Of a stretch of 64,000 nucleotides of DNA, positions 24,632 to 34,221 are shown in pieces. The stretch comes from Salinigranum halophilum (lineage in GTDB: Archaea > Halobacteriota > Halobacteria > Halobacteriales > Haloferacaceae), in assembly GCF_007004735.1 (NCBI RefSeq), contig NZ_SSNL01000005.1, positions 124,001-188,000 on the forward strand. The letters are read 5' to 3'. The notes beneath the pieces are model-generated. The model had not been told where the DNA came from and did no database searches. It worked only from the letters and a program-made list of their open reading frames with translations. Both the position numbers and the translations under genes were made by a program. Each line of letters begins with the position of its first letter. The stretch's first letter is position 1.

Positions 24632-25465
24632 ATGCCCTCCACCTCGTCTGCCGTCGCCGTCGAGGCGACGGACCTCCGAAAGACGTACGGCTCCGACGTC
24701 GCCCTCGACGGACTCTCGCTGTCGATTCCGCACGGGACGGTCTACGGCTTTCTCGGCCCGAACGGCGCGGGGAAGACGACCACGATGCGGCTGTTGACCG
24801 GCCTGTCGGACGCGACCACCGGCGAGGTCAGCGTCTGCGGTGTCCCCGTCGACGACCGCCGGCAACTCGTCGCGCGCGTCGGCTACCTCCCCGAGACGCC
24901 GCCGCTGTACGAGGAGTTCAGCGCCCGTGAGCAACTCGACTACGTCGCCGACCTTCGCGACATCCCGCCCGAGACGGCGACCTCCCGAATCGACGCGTTC
25001 CTCGACCGCTTCGACCTCGCCGCCGACGCCGGAAAGCGCATCAGCACCTACTCGAAGGGGATGCGGCAGAAGACGGCGTTCGTCCAGAGCGTCCTCCACG
25101 ACCCGGACGTCCTCTTCTTGGACGAGCCGACGAGCGGCCTCGACCCGCGCGCGGCCCGCGAGATACGCGAGTCCATCGCGGAGTTCGCCGACGCGGGGAC
25201 GACCGTGTTCCTCTCGACACACATCCTCCCGGTCGTCGAGGCCGTCGCCGACGAGGTGGGCGTGCTCTTCGAGGGACGCCTCGTCGCGGAAGGGACGCCC
25301 GACGAACTGCGGTCGCGCGCGGAGACGGGCGCGGGGACGCTCGAGGACGCGTTCCTCGCGGTCACCAGCGGTGACGGCGCCGCCGCGACCGCGACGTCCG
25401 GTGAGTCCGGAGCCGACCGCGACACCGACCACGACCGTGACCACGAGTCTGGGCGGGGCGAATGA
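24632..25465 (+). CDS. ABC transporter ATP-binding protein
   Basis: A 277-residue protein from ATG 24632; an upstream frame extension has no ABC character. Walker A 'GFLGPNGAGKTTT', signature 'TYSKGMRQKTAFVQSVL', Walker B 'VLFLDEPTSGLDP', switch His in 'LSTHILPVV'. The final 30 residues are a loose His/Asp/Arg-rich tail ('DRDTDHDRDHES'). It overlaps the permease gene by 4 bases. Likely an exporter motor; substrate unknown. Confidence 0.85.
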   Translation: MPSTSSAVAVEATDLRKTYGSDVALDGLSLSIPHGTVYGFLGPNGAGKTTTMRLLTGLSDATTGEVSVCGVPVDDRRQLVARVGYLPETPPLYEEFSAREQLDYVADLRDIPPETATSRIDAFLDRFDLAADAGKRISTYSKGMRQKTAFVQSVLHDPDVLFLDEPTSGLDPRAAREIRESIAEFADAGTTVFLSTHILPVVEAVADEVGVLFEGRLVAEGTPDELRSRAETGAGTLEDAFLAVTSGDGAAATATSGESGADRDTDHDRDHESGRGE

Positions 25466-27084
25466 CGCTCGCCCGCGACGTGCGACACGGGCTTCGCATC
25501 TGCCGGGCGGAGTTCGTCAGGAGCGTCAGAGGATATCTGCGCGACGGCCGACGCGTGCTCGGGCTCGTCCTCCTCGCGCTGTTCTTCGGCGGCAGTCTCC
25601 TGTTCACGCTCCCGGGCGTCTTCCTCGTCGGGCAGCGCGTCCGCACCGCCGCGGCGATTCCGTTCCTCGACCAGGTCGCCGTCGCGCTCCCCGTCGGACT
25701 CGCGCTCGTCGCCGTCGTGCGGACGCTCGAACGCATCGGCGGGGCCGAGGCCGAAGCCCTCCTCCTGACGACGGTCCACCCCAGGGCCGTCGTGGTCGGC
25801 CTCGTCACGGCCGAGCTGTCGCGACTGGCGCTGTGGTTCGGACTGCCCATCGCCGCCGTCGCCGGCGCGTTCGCGTTCGGCGTGGGCGCGCCGACGCTCC
25901 TCCTGACGGCCGGGCTCGTCGTCGTTCCACTCGTCTGTTCGACGGCGGTCTGGGGCTACGCGGCCGGGCTCGGCCTCCTCCGGGTGTTCCGTCGGCTCCC
26001 GACCCTTCGACGCGTGCTCAAGCTGGGCGGCATCGCGGCGCTGGTCGGTGCCGTCGTCGGCTCACAGTTCGTCGGCCAGTACCTCGTCACCGAGGGGTTG
26101 GCGCTCGGTCGGGGGCTGTCCGTCGTCGGCGTCGGCCCGCTGACGGCGTACGTCAGTCTGGCGTTCGTCGGGACGCCGCTCGCACGGCCCATCGACCCGA
26201 GTGCGCTCGGCGTGCTCGTCGTGAGTCTCGCGCTCACGCCGGTCGGTGTCGTCGCCGCCGAACGGCAGGCGGTCGCCCTCTGGTTCACCGACGGTGTGAC
26301 CCGCCGGAGCACGGAGTCGCCGGACGCAGGGGGAGACACGGGACGGTTCAGCCCGCCGCGACCCTACGCGTGGACGAAAGCCGGCCGCGTCGCGTGGGGG
26401 TTCGTCCTCCGGGCCGTCCGACAGCCACAGCAGCTCGTCCACCTGCTCGTCGTCGTGTTCTTCCTCGGCCCCTTCGGCGGACTGTTGCAGAGTTCGAGCG
26501 GCGATGGGCTCCTGGCGGTAATCGCGGGGCTCGGCGTCGTGCTCGGGGCGTACGTCTCGGGGGCGGCGTTCGGGCTGAACCCGCTCGGCGACGACCGCCC
26601 GCAACTCCCGCTGGTGTTGCTCACCCGGACCGACCCGGCGACGTACCTCCGGGGGCGGGTCGGTGCGGGCCTCACCATCGGCCTCCCGTTCGCCGTCCTC
26701 GTTCCGGTCGGGGCGCTCGCGGCGAGCGCCACACCCCGCTACGGGGTCGCGTTCGCCGTCGCCGGCGTCGGGTGGTGTGTCGCCAGCGCGCTCCTCGCGC
26801 TCGGCCTCGGCTGTGCCTACCCCATCTACGAGGAGCGCGAGATGTGGGGGGTCGAGACCGTCTCGCCGTCGATGCTCGTCACGATGGCGTACGCGGCCGT
26901 CGTCGTGTTCGGGACGGGCATCGGCCTCGTCGTCCTCTGGTACTTCGTGACGGGACACCTCGCGCCGACGGGCCTCGCACTCGCCGGCGTCACGCTGTAC
27001 CTCCTCGCGACGCTGGGGGTGCCGGCGGTGTCGTACGGATACGCGACGCGACGATACCGTCGACACACGCTCGACTCGTCGTAG
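25462..27084 (+). CDS. ABC-2 type membrane component, 540 residues
   Basis: A large integral membrane protein with roughly 12 hydrophobic segments, about double the length of the divergent NosY-like permease, so the permease appears as a fused two-half protein. N-terminal 'GLRICRAEFVRSVRGYLRDG' is the cytoplasmic helix; Gly/Val/Leu-rich helices follow. ATGA overlap with the ATPase shows a shared operon. Confidence 0.7.
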   Translation: MTLARDVRHGLRICRAEFVRSVRGYLRDGRRVLGLVLLALFFGGSLLFTLPGVFLVGQRVRTAAAIPFLDQVAVALPVGLALVAVVRTLERIGGAEAEALLLTTVHPRAVVVGLVTAELSRLALWFGLPIAAVAGAFAFGVGAPTLLLTAGLVVVPLVCSTAVWGYAAGLGLLRVFRRLPTLRRVLKLGGIAALVGAVVGSQFVGQYLVTEGLALGRGLSVVGVGPLTAYVSLAFVGTPLARPIDPSALGVLVVSLALTPVGVVAAERQAVALWFTDGVTRRSTESPDAGGDTGRFSPPRPYAWTKAGRVAWGFVLRAVRQPQQLVHLLVVVFFLGPFGGLLQSSSGDGLLAVIAGLGVVLGAYVSGAAFGLNPLGDDRPQLPLVLLTRTDPATYLRGRVGAGLTIGLPFAVLVPVGALAASATPRYGVAFAVAGVGWCVASALLALGLGCAYPIYEEREMWGVETVSPSMLVTMAYAAVVVFGTGIGLVVLWYFVTGHLAPTGLALAGVTLYLLATLGVPAVSYGYATRRYRRHTLDSS

Positions 27085-27144
27085 CGGCTGGGCCGCGATT
27101 CGTCGGGAAACAGACGCGCCGGAATCGACTGGCAAGTATTTCAG

Positions 27145-27157
27145 AAGTGATTACTCG
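27145..27157 (+). repeat. Inverted partner of 29461-29473 (AAGTGATTACTCG)
   Basis: Reverse complement matches 29461-29473 at 12 of 13 positions. The two copies bracket the APC permease and UspA genes. The left copy is about 50 bases upstream of the TATA-like box. Confidence 0.4.
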
Positions 27158-27207
27158 TGACTTTACGCCGTGGGCTCGGGAAGAGCGCGGCCCCTCCGGG
27201 TGGGCGG

Positions 27208-27218
27208 TATCTTTATCC
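27208..27218 (+). promoter_or_regulatory. TATA-like box of the APC-UspA operon
   Basis: 'TATCTTTATCC' with its centre about 35 bases before ATG 27248. Confidence 0.4.
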
Positions 27219-27247
27219 GGGTGACAGGAGCAGTCGAGACACACTCG

Positions 27248-28687
27248 ATGGAGGGGGCAGAAACCGACAGCCGCGTCGAGGGGGCGAACCGGGCCGGAGA
27301 GACGCCGGAGCAGGTGGTCGAACCGACGGCGACCACCGACGAGACCTCCGTCACCGAACAGGGGACCGAACTCGAACGCTCTATCGGTCTCGTCGGTGGC
27401 CTCTCCATCGGCGTCGGGACGATGATCGGCGCGGGTATCTTCGTCTTCCCCGGGTTGGCCGCCGGACGGGCCGGCGCTGCGGCGGCCGGGTCGTTCGCCA
27501 TCGGAGCCCTCATCGCCTTGCTCGTCGCACTGCCGACGTCCGAGTTGGCGACGGCGATGCCGCGCTCCGGCGGGGGCTACTACTTCATCTCCCGCTCGCT
27601 CGGCGCGCTTCCGGGGGCCGTCGTCGGACTCAGCATCTGGCTCGGACTGGTGTTCGCGACCGCGTTCTACCTGGTCGGGTTCGGCAACTACGCGGCGGCC
27701 GTCCTCGCCGAAGCCGGGGTCGAACTGGGTGGGGCCACCGTGGTCGTCCCGCTCGCGCTGGTGTTCGGAGTGTTCCTCACGGCGTTGAACCTCCTCGGAA
27801 CCGAGAACGCGGCCACGGTGCAGAAGTACGTCGTCGGGGTGTTACTGAGCATCCTGGTGGTCTTTCTGGGGTACGGCAGCCTCGACGCGGTTGGCATCTT
27901 CGGGGGCGTCAGAACCCCCGAGCCGTTCCTGCGGTTCGGGCTCGCGCCGGTGTTCACGACCGCCGCGCTCGTCTTCACCTCCTATCTCGGGTTCGCACAG
28001 GTGGCGACCGTCGCGGGCGACATCAAACAGCCGGGGCGGAACCTCCCGCTGGCGATGGTCGGGTCGGTCCTCGTCGTCGGCGTCCTGTACGTCGCGACGG
28101 TGTTCGTCACGACCAGCGCCTTCGGCAGTGCGACGCTGTCGGAACTCGGCGAGACGGCCATCGTCGAGGTCGCACGCGCCTTCGGCGGGCGAGTCGGGGC
28201 GGTCGCCATCCTCCTCGCGGGGCTACTCGCGACCGTCTCCAGCGCGAACGCCTCCATCCTCTCGACCTCGCGGGCGGTGTTCGCGGTGAGCAAAGACGCC
28301 ATCTTGCCCCGGGCGGCCAGCCGGATGAACCTCAGATACGGGACGCCGCACGTGGCGCTCGCGATGGGCGGCGGTCCCGTGTTGGTGCTGGTCGCGCTCG
28401 GGCGCGTCGAAGTGCTCGCGGAGGTCGCCTCCTTCTTGCACCTCGTCATGTACGGACTCATCTGCGTGGCGCTCATCGTCCTCCGGCGGAACGAGCCGGA
28501 GTGGTACGACCCCGACTTCCGAGTGCCGGCACACCGACTCGTCGCCGGACTCGGCGCGCTCGCCAGCTTCGGCCTCATCACGTTCATGCAGTTCACCTCA
28601 CAGCTCATCGGCGTCGCGGTCATGCTCGTATCCGCCGGCTGGTACGTCTACTACGCGAACGACGTCTCGCTCAAGGGGGCCCTGTGA
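27248..28687 (+). CDS. APC-superfamily amino-acid permease
   Basis: A 479-residue transporter. After a hydrophilic N-terminus of about 45 residues, '[20 protein letters not shown]' is the glycine-rich broken first helix (GxG) where APC transporters bind the amino-group of the substrate. About 12 membrane segments follow, with '[20 protein letters not shown]' as the helix 6 / 'GxE'-like region. ATG 27248 is chosen as it is the first Met downstream of the TATA-like box. It overlaps the UspA gene by one base (TGATG), a pairing common in haloarchaea where Usp proteins gate transporters. Substrate unknown, probably an amino acid or amine. Confidence 0.85.
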   Translation: MEGAETDSRVEGANRAGETPEQVVEPTATTDETSVTEQGTELERSIGLVGGLSIGVGTMIGAGIFVFPGLAAGRAGAAAAGSFAIGALIALLVALPTSELATAMPRSGGGYYFISRSLGALPGAVVGLSIWLGLVFATAFYLVGFGNYAAAVLAEAGVELGGATVVVPLALVFGVFLTALNLLGTENAATVQKYVVGVLLSILVVFLGYGSLDAVGIFGGVRTPEPFLRFGLAPVFTTAALVFTSYLGFAQVATVAGDIKQPGRNLPLAMVGSVLVVGVLYVATVFVTTSAFGSATLSELGETAIVEVARAFGGRVGAVAILLAGLLATVSSANASILSTSRAVFAVSKDAILPRAASRMNLRYGTPHVALAMGGGPVLVLVALGRVEVLAEVASFLHLVMYGLICVALIVLRRNEPEWYDPDFRVPAHRLVAGLGALASFGLITFMQFTSQLIGVAVMLVSAGWYVYYANDVSLKGAL

Positions 28688-29457
28688 TGACTGACACCGA
28701 CACGACACCCGACCTCTCGATCCGTGAACCGCCGAAGGTACTGATTCCGGTCCGCGTCTTAGAGGGACAGGCGGTCCCGGAACCGCTGGTCGACTTCCTC
28801 GCCCCTTCGGACGTGGTCGTCCTCGGCTACCACGTCCTGCCCGAGCAGACGCCGACGGAGCAGGCGAGCATGCAGTTCGAAGACCGCGCCCGAACGGCCG
28901 TCGAGGACATCGCCGAGCGCTTCGCGGCGGCCGGCCGGAGAGTGGAGACACGCGTCGTCTTCACCCACGACAGAGACCAGACCGTCGAGCGGGTCGCGAG
29001 CGAGGTGGACGCGACGGCGCTGTTGCTGCCGAACCCCACCGGGCAGATCGAAGACGTCCTCGTGGCGGTTCGCGGCGCAATCGACGTCAGTCGGCTCGCG
29101 GACCTCGTGGCGACCCTCTGTGCGTCGCGGGGGAATCACGTGAGCGTGACCGTCTGGGGGCTCGCGCACGACGCCGCCGACTTCGACGCCGAGGCCGCGG
29201 CCGACCGCGTGTACGAGACGCTCCAGACCCGGGGGCTCCCCACGGGCCAACTCACCGTGGAGACGAGCACCGCGGAGCGGCCGGTGGTCGATATCGTCGA
29301 CCGGTCCGACGAGTTCGACGTCATCGTGATGGGCGAGGGCGGGCAGTCGCTGTTGTCGGTGCTGTTCGGCGACGACGCCGAACGGGTGGCCGAAGGCGCG
29401 GTCGCGCCGGTCCTGGTCGTCCGCGCCCGGCCGGTCGCGGACGACCCGAGTGGTTAG
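28687..29457 (+). CDS. UspA-type tandem universal-stress protein
   Basis: A 256-residue protein whose ATG overlaps the permease stop. It contains two Usp-like halves: residues 15-120 ('KVLIPVRVLEGQAVPEPLVD') and 145-250, the second ending 'FDVIVMGEGGQSLLSVLFGD', 'VAPVLVVRARPV'. The ATP-binding signature G-x2-G-x9-G is only approximate in the second half ('GEGGQSLLSVLFG'). Likely a regulatory partner of the permease. Confidence 0.8.
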   Translation: MTDTDTTPDLSIREPPKVLIPVRVLEGQAVPEPLVDFLAPSDVVVLGYHVLPEQTPTEQASMQFEDRARTAVEDIAERFAAAGRRVETRVVFTHDRDQTVERVASEVDATALLLPNPTGQIEDVLVAVRGAIDVSRLADLVATLCASRGNHVSVTVWGLAHDAADFDAEAAADRVYETLQTRGLPTGQLTVETSTAERPVVDIVDRSDEFDVIVMGEGGQSLLSVLFGDDAERVAEGAVAPVLVVRARPVADDPSG

Positions 29458-29460
29458 AAT

Positions 29461-29473
29461 CGAGTAATTACTT
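29461..29473 (+). repeat. CGAGTAATTACTT, inverted partner of 27145-27157
   Basis: Lies in the 27-base gap between the convergent UspA and dehydrogenase genes. It contains the self-complementary core AAGTAATTACTT with one change, so it is itself a short palindrome (AGTAATTACT). Confidence 0.45.
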
Positions 29474-29484
29474 GTGAAGTTAGG

Positions 29485-30714
29485 TCACCACGCCGCCTCG
29501 AGGACCTCGACGATTTCGTCCTCACTCGGGTCGACCCCGGCGGGCGTGAGCGTCATGAAGCCGTCCTCGTGGATGACCGCGGCAATCGACTCGAAGTCCG
29601 TACGGGCGAGGCCGTCGACCTCGCGGAGCCGCGTCGGGAGGCCCAGGTCGTCGCGGACGGCCGCGACAGCGTCGATGACGCCCGCGGCGAGTTCGTCGTC
29701 CGTCGCGCCCGCGCCGTCGAGGCCGAACCCCCGTGCCAGGAGGTCGCGCCGACCGTGGGCGTGGTCGAACACGAGTCCGAGCACGTGTGGCGCGAGGATG
29801 CCGTGGACGGTCCCCTGATGGACGTCGTAGTCGTGTGAGAAGCCGTGGCCGAACGCGTGGATGATCGAGGCCCGGTAGGCGTCGGGCGTCGAGAGGCCGT
29901 ACTGCGCGAGGACGACCCCGGAGACGGCCTCGTACAGTCGCTCGTCGTCCATCTCCTCGGACGGGAGCGTCTCGAACCCCGACTGCATCAGCGTCAGCGC
30001 CCGCATCGCGGTGGCGTCGGTCACCGGCGTGTTCGAAGGCGAGTACAGACACTCGACGGCCTTGTCGAAGCCGTTCATCGCCGAGGCGCACAGAACCGAT
30101 TTCGGGGTGGTATCGAACAGCGCTAGGTCGTAACAGAGCGCGGTCGGCATGAGCCGTCGGTCGCTGAGCGAGCCGCTCGGCACCTCGTGGTCCGGCCGCG
30201 CGCCGGGCGTAAGGGTGAGGTTGACGCCCGCGACGATCGAGAGGTCCGCCCCGGCGAGCGTCGTCGGGACAGCGACGATGGGGACCGCGTCACCGTCGTC
30301 GGCGACGGGGACGGTCCTCGTGTCGAGAGCGCGTTCGGCCGCGGTGTCGAGGTCGGGATGGCTACAGAGCGCGCTCACCACCTTCGCGGTGTCGAGGCTG
30401 CTCCCGCTGCCGACGGCGACGAGCGCTTCGATGCCTTCGTCGCGGAGACGGTGGGCGGCATCGAGCCCCGTCTTGAGGCACTTCTGTGGACTGGTCTCGG
30501 CGAACACACCTGCGAGTCGGTCGCCGAGGCCGGCCTCGACGGGGTCCATCACCCGGTGGTTCGACCCCACGTTCGTCCCGGTGACGACGAGTGCGCTGTC
30601 GAGGTCGTGTCGGGCGAGGACCTCGTCGAGGTCGGCGACGCAGCCGCGACCGCAACGGAGTTCCCCGGGCGCGTAGTCGAACCGGAACTGTCGGGCGGAC
30701 GCTGGAGTTGACAT
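29485..30714 (-). CDS. Iron-type (group III) alcohol dehydrogenase family protein
   Basis: A 409-residue protein from ATG 30714. 'LVAVGSGSSLDTAKVVSALC' is the GGGS-type NAD(P)-binding motif, and 'VPTTLAGADLSIVAGVNL' the conserved second block. The C-terminal helical domain holds 'IIHAFGHGFSHDYDVHQGTV', supplying His ligands of the metal site. The first metal block, usually D-x-x-x-H, reads 'GFDKAVECLY', with Glu where His is normal, so metal choice or activity may differ. Family members include maleylacetate reductases and alkanol dehydrogenases; with a ring-cleaving dioxygenase nearby, maleylacetate reduction is attractive but unproven. Confidence 0.8.
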   Translation of the reverse strand: MSTPASARQFRFDYAPGELRCGRGCVADLDEVLARHDLDSALVVTGTNVGSNHRVMDPVEAGLGDRLAGVFAETSPQKCLKTGLDAAHRLRDEGIEALVAVGSGSSLDTAKVVSALCSHPDLDTAAERALDTRTVPVADDGDAVPIVAVPTTLAGADLSIVAGVNLTLTPGARPDHEVPSGSLSDRRLMPTALCYDLALFDTTPKSVLCASAMNGFDKAVECLYSPSNTPVTDATAMRALTLMQSGFETLPSEEMDDERLYEAVSGVVLAQYGLSTPDAYRASIIHAFGHGFSHDYDVHQGTVHGILAPHVLGLVFDHAHGRRDLLARGFGLDGAGATDDELAAGVIDAVAAVRDDLGLPTRLREVDGLARTDFESIAAVIHEDGFMTLTPAGVDPSEDEIVEVLEAAW

Positions 30715-30780
30715 ACACCCTGTACCGGCGTCTCTCACATAAGCCCAACCCCGACCCCGGTGTCGCGGCGGCACGTTCGA

Positions 30781-31608
30781 CTATCCGAGGCCGGCGACGA
30801 ACGCGCGGAGTTCTCGGTTGAATCGCTCGGGCCGTTCCCAGAAGGGCGCGTGCCCGCTGTCGGGATACGTCGAACACGTCGCGTTCGGGAGCAGCCGTTC
30901 GGCCTCACGGGCCGCGTCGACCGAGACGACAGCGTCGTGGACGCCGTGGCTGAGGAGCGTCTGTGCGGAGAGCGAGTCGAGGAGGTCGAGGTACGAGACG
31001 GTCCGGTCACGCATCCCGTCACGGGCGGCCGGCGGGACGACGACGTTCCACCCGAGCATTCGATAGCGGTCCGCGGGGGCCAACTCCGTGTGGATGCACA
31101 GATCGACCAGCCGTTCGAGCGCCGCCACGCTCGTCTCGACGTCCGTCGAAACGATGTCGGGGAAGAGGTCGACGTATCCCGGGGTGAGCCAGTCGTTCGT
31201 CCGTTCGGTACCGATACCGCAGACGATGCCGACGAGATTCAACCCGGCCACGCGGTCGGTCCCGTAGTGAGCGAGATAGTCGAGCGTGACGAGCGAGCCG
31301 TACGACCAGCCGACGATGACGACGTCGTCGAGTCCCAGCGTGTCACAGACGGCGTCGACGTCGTCGGCCCACACTCGGGCGTCGTTGTACGCGTCCCCCG
31401 CAGGCGGCTTCTCCGAGGAGCCGTGACCGCGGAGGTCCATCGCGACGAGGCGGAACTCGCCGGCGAGGTCGGCGTCGAGTTGCGCCTCCCACGAGAGATG
31501 GCTCTGGGAGTAACCGTGGACGAAAAGGACGGGACGGGCGTCTCGCGGTCCCGTCTCGACGACGTGCAGATTGGGGTCGTCGTCGCGGGCGACGGTGTGT
31601 TCGCGCAT
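30781..31608 (-). CDS. Alpha/beta hydrolase
   Basis: A 275-residue protein from ATG 31608. 'VLFVHGYSQSHLSW' carries the oxyanion-hole loop, 'IVGWSYGSLVTL' the nucleophile Ser elbow, 'SHGVHDAVVSVD' the acid and 'PDSGHAPFWERPE' the His. Most like soluble esterase/haloperoxidase-type enzymes ('MDLRGHGSSEKP'). Divergent from the CocE-type hydrolase with 94 bases between, so both may share a control region. Confidence 0.85.
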   Translation of the reverse strand: MREHTVARDDDPNLHVVETGPRDARPVLFVHGYSQSHLSWEAQLDADLAGEFRLVAMDLRGHGSSEKPPAGDAYNDARVWADDVDAVCDTLGLDDVVIVGWSYGSLVTLDYLAHYGTDRVAGLNLVGIVCGIGTERTNDWLTPGYVDLFPDIVSTDVETSVAALERLVDLCIHTELAPADRYRMLGWNVVVPPAARDGMRDRTVSYLDLLDSLSAQTLLSHGVHDAVVSVDAAREAERLLPNATCSTYPDSGHAPFWERPERFNRELRAFVAGLG

Positions 31609-31673
31609 ACCGCTCCTTGCGCCCGGAGTGACGTGACTGTTGGGCCGCCCACACCGCGCCACGGGGGCGACAC

Positions 31674-31680
31674 TTTATAT
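31674..31680 (+). promoter_or_regulatory. TATA box of the CocE-type hydrolase gene
   Basis: 'TTTATAT' centred 26 bases before ATG 31703. This spacing argues for ATG 31703 over ATG 31679, which would overlap the box. Confidence 0.6.
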
Positions 31681-31702
31681 GTCGGGGCGGAATCTGGTCG
31701 GC

Positions 31703-33601
31703 ATGGCTTCGGCACCGGAGTACGACGTTCACGCTGCGTTCGACGTGATGGTCGAGATGCGCGACGGGGTTCGGCTGGCGACGGATATCTACCGACCCGC
31801 GGACCCCGGGACGGGCGAGGTAGTCGACGAGCCGTTGCCCGCGCTGCTCGACCGGACCCCCTACGACAAGCGAAGCAACCTCGAGCGACACGGCGAGTGG
31901 TTCGCCTCGCGGGGCTACGTCGTCGCCATCCAGGACGTGCGGGGGCGGTTCGAGAGCGAAGGCGACTTCTTCATCTTCGTCGACGAGGCCGAAGACGGCT
32001 ACGACACCGTCGAGTGGCTGGCCGAGCAGCCGTACTGCGACGGGCAGGTTGGCACGCTCGGGACGTCGTACGGCGCGTGGGTCCAGTCGGCGCTGGCGAC
32101 ACAGGACCCCCCGCATCTCGAGGCGATGTTCGTCAACCAGGGCGCTTCGAACGGGTGGGAGGCGACGTTCCGGCACAACGGGGCCTTCGAACTCCGGTGG
32201 CTCTGCTGGGCGTTCGTCCACGGCGCCGGCTTCGGGGCGGAGTCGCTCGCCGACCTCGAGACACAGGCACACTTCGCGAACGTCGACACGCGCGACGTAC
32301 TCGCGAACGGGCCGCTCCGTCGGGGGCAGTCGCCGCTCCGACGCGCACCGTCGTACGAACGGTGGCTGTTCGACGTCATGACCACCGAGGGGGACTCGGA
32401 GCTGTGGGACGAACCCGGCCTCGACTTCGCGGCGCACTACGACGCGTCGGCCGACGTGCCGACGGTGTACGCGGGCGGCTGGTACGACTCCTACGCGAAG
32501 GCGACGTGTGACGCCTTCGAGGCGCTGAACGCGCAGAAAGAGAGCGACCACTTCCTCCTCGTGGGGCCGTGGACGCACGGCTGGGAGTCGTATCCGCTCC
32601 CGTCGTGGTCCTCCCCGCACGCCGGCGAGGTCGCCTTCGGCGACGACTGTCTCCTCGAGTATCAACAGCTTCGCCTCCGCTTTTTCGACCACTACCTGAA
32701 GGGGAAGGCGACGTGGGCCGACCAGCCGACGGTCCAGTACTGGCGCATGGGCGGCGGCGACGGCCGTAAGACGGGGGCGGGTCGACTGTTCCACGGCGGC
32801 GAGTGGACGACAGCGGAGGAGTGGCCGCCGTCGGGAACCACCCTCACGAGCTACTACGCACACCCCGACGGGACGCTCCGAACGGAGCGGCCGAGCATCC
32901 CCGAGGGATCCGAAGACGCCTCGACGACGTATCGGTTCGACCCGACCGACCCCGTACCCACGCTCGGCGGCAACTGCTCGTCGTACTCGGCGTTCGAACA
33001 GCGGTCGGAGACGCTCGTGCAGTATCCGCTCGCGGAGCGAGAGACCGTGAACATCACCGGGAGCGGCGGGTACGACCAGCGGACGCGACCGGAGACGTTC
33101 GGGGCCACAGAACCGTACAGTCCAGTGGAAGAGCGCGATGACGTGCTCGTCTTCCGGACGCCGCCGCTCGACCGCCCGGTCGAGGTCGTCGGCCCCATCC
33201 GCGTTCGAGTGTACGGCGAGACCGACGCGCCCGACACCGACTTCACGGCGATGCTCCTCGACGAATACCCCCCCTCGGAAGCGTTCCCGAACGGCTTCGC
33301 GCTGAACCTCTCCGACTCCATCTGTCGGGCGCGCTACCGTGGCTATCGGCGGGAACCCGACCCGATCACTCCCGGCGAAGTGTACGCGTTCGACATGGAG
33401 CCGTATCCGACAGCCACCGTGTTCGAGAGGGGGCATTCGATCCGTCTTGACGTGTCCTCGTCGAACTTCCCCCGGTACGACGTCAACCGCAACACGGGCG
33501 AACTGTACGGCGGGCGGGCGTACCGCGTGGCGCACAACACGGTCCACCACAGCCACGCCCACCCGACCCACGTCGAGTTACCCGTCCAACCGGTCGAATA
33601 A
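31703..33601 (+). CDS. CocE/NonD-family serine hydrolase (X-Pro dipeptidyl-peptidase type)
   Basis: A 632-residue enzyme. 'VEMRDGVRLATDIYRP' opens the catalytic domain as in CocE; 'VGTLGTSYGAWVQ' holds the nucleophile Ser, 'VYAGGWYDSYAKA' the Asp and 'LVGPWTHGWESY' the His. From about residue 370 the C-terminal jelly-roll ('RPVEVVGPIRVRVYGETDAP', 'HSIRLDVSSSNFPRYDVN') is complete. Members hydrolyse esters or amides of acylated compounds, including Xaa-Pro peptides, cocaine and glutaryl-cephalosporin. Leaderless by its TATA position. Probably releases an aromatic or acyl substrate in this catabolic island. Confidence 0.85.
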   Translation: MASAPEYDVHAAFDVMVEMRDGVRLATDIYRPADPGTGEVVDEPLPALLDRTPYDKRSNLERHGEWFASRGYVVAIQDVRGRFESEGDFFIFVDEAEDGYDTVEWLAEQPYCDGQVGTLGTSYGAWVQSALATQDPPHLEAMFVNQGASNGWEATFRHNGAFELRWLCWAFVHGAGFGAESLADLETQAHFANVDTRDVLANGPLRRGQSPLRRAPSYERWLFDVMTTEGDSELWDEPGLDFAAHYDASADVPTVYAGGWYDSYAKATCDAFEALNAQKESDHFLLVGPWTHGWESYPLPSWSSPHAGEVAFGDDCLLEYQQLRLRFFDHYLKGKATWADQPTVQYWRMGGGDGRKTGAGRLFHGGEWTTAEEWPPSGTTLTSYYAHPDGTLRTERPSIPEGSEDASTTYRFDPTDPVPTLGGNCSSYSAFEQRSETLVQYPLAERETVNITGSGGYDQRTRPETFGATEPYSPVEERDDVLVFRTPPLDRPVEVVGPIRVRVYGETDAPDTDFTAMLLDEYPPSEAFPNGFALNLSDSICRARYRGYRREPDPITPGEVYAFDMEPYPTATVFERGHSIRLDVSSSNFPRYDVNRNTGELYGGRAYRVAHNTVHHSHAHPTHVELPVQPVE

Positions 33602-33615
33602 GGGACGCGGCCGCA

Positions 33616-34023
33616 TCAGAACAGGCCGACGTTGACGGCGTACGCCCACGGCTCGCTCGCCGACGCGAGGAGGACGAGAGCCCCGCCGAGCAGGCCGACG
33701 TTCTTGAGGAAGTGGTTGAACTCGTTCTGTCGGTCCTCGTCGGAGGCCGCCCAGAAATCGTGCATCTTGGGCGAGGAGACGAGGAGGAACACGGCGATGG
33801 CGCCGACAGAGACGACGGGGAACGCCCCGAGGATGATGCCGAGGCCCCCGAGCAGCATCATCACGCCGGAGGCGACGACCATGAACCCGGCCGCAGGGAC
33901 GCCCTTGAACTCCGCGTAGCCCGTCACGGCCTCGTTGTTCGCGAAATGGTTGTACCCGTTGTACAGGAACAGGAGACCGAAAAGGACGCGCCCGAGCAGC
34001 AGGAACTCTCCTTCGAGCGCCAT
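33616..34023 (-). CDS. DoxX-family membrane protein
   Basis: A 135-residue protein with four membrane segments. 'LGRVLFGLLFLYNGYNHFAN' is the DoxX family start, followed by 'YAEFKGVPAAGFMVVASGVM'. Members include DoxD-type quinol oxidase subunits and MhqP/CatD of quinone-stress operons. It converges with the CocE-type gene (14 bases between stops). Its nearness to a VOC dioxygenase matches the MhqO-MhqP pairing of Bacillus. Confidence 0.8.
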   Translation of the reverse strand: MALEGEFLLLGRVLFGLLFLYNGYNHFANNEAVTGYAEFKGVPAAGFMVVASGVMMLLGGLGIILGAFPVVSVGAIAVFLLVSSPKMHDFWAASDEDRQNEFNHFLKNVGLLGGALVLLASASEPWAYAVNVGLF

Positions 34024-34189
34024 CAGCGACCCTCCCGTGAGAGGGCGAGCGAGACGCTGTACTGACCGCTGGGATACGTGTTCGAGTGCATCATCGTATC
34101 AGTCACGACCCACGACGAAAACGGTTTCTATCACCGGGGCGACGCGGGACGGTGTCGGTCGGACACACCCCCGTACACACCAGCGGGGA

Positions 34190-34197
34190 TTATATAC
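34190..34197 (+). promoter_or_regulatory. TATA box of the FAH-family gene
   Basis: 'TTATATAC' centred about 28 bases before ATG 34222, so the message is leaderless; this decides the start against longer frames. Confidence 0.6.
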
Positions 34198-34221
34198 GAG
34201 CGACCGATACTGGTTCTCACG

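Noticed and set aside
24840-27224. 794-codon plus-strand frame
   Set aside because: Arg/Pro/Ser-rich shadow of the ABC ATPase and membrane genes in another frame.
31343-33571. 742-codon minus-strand frame
   Set aside because: Antisense to the CocE-type hydrolase, which has a full catalytic triad on the plus strand.
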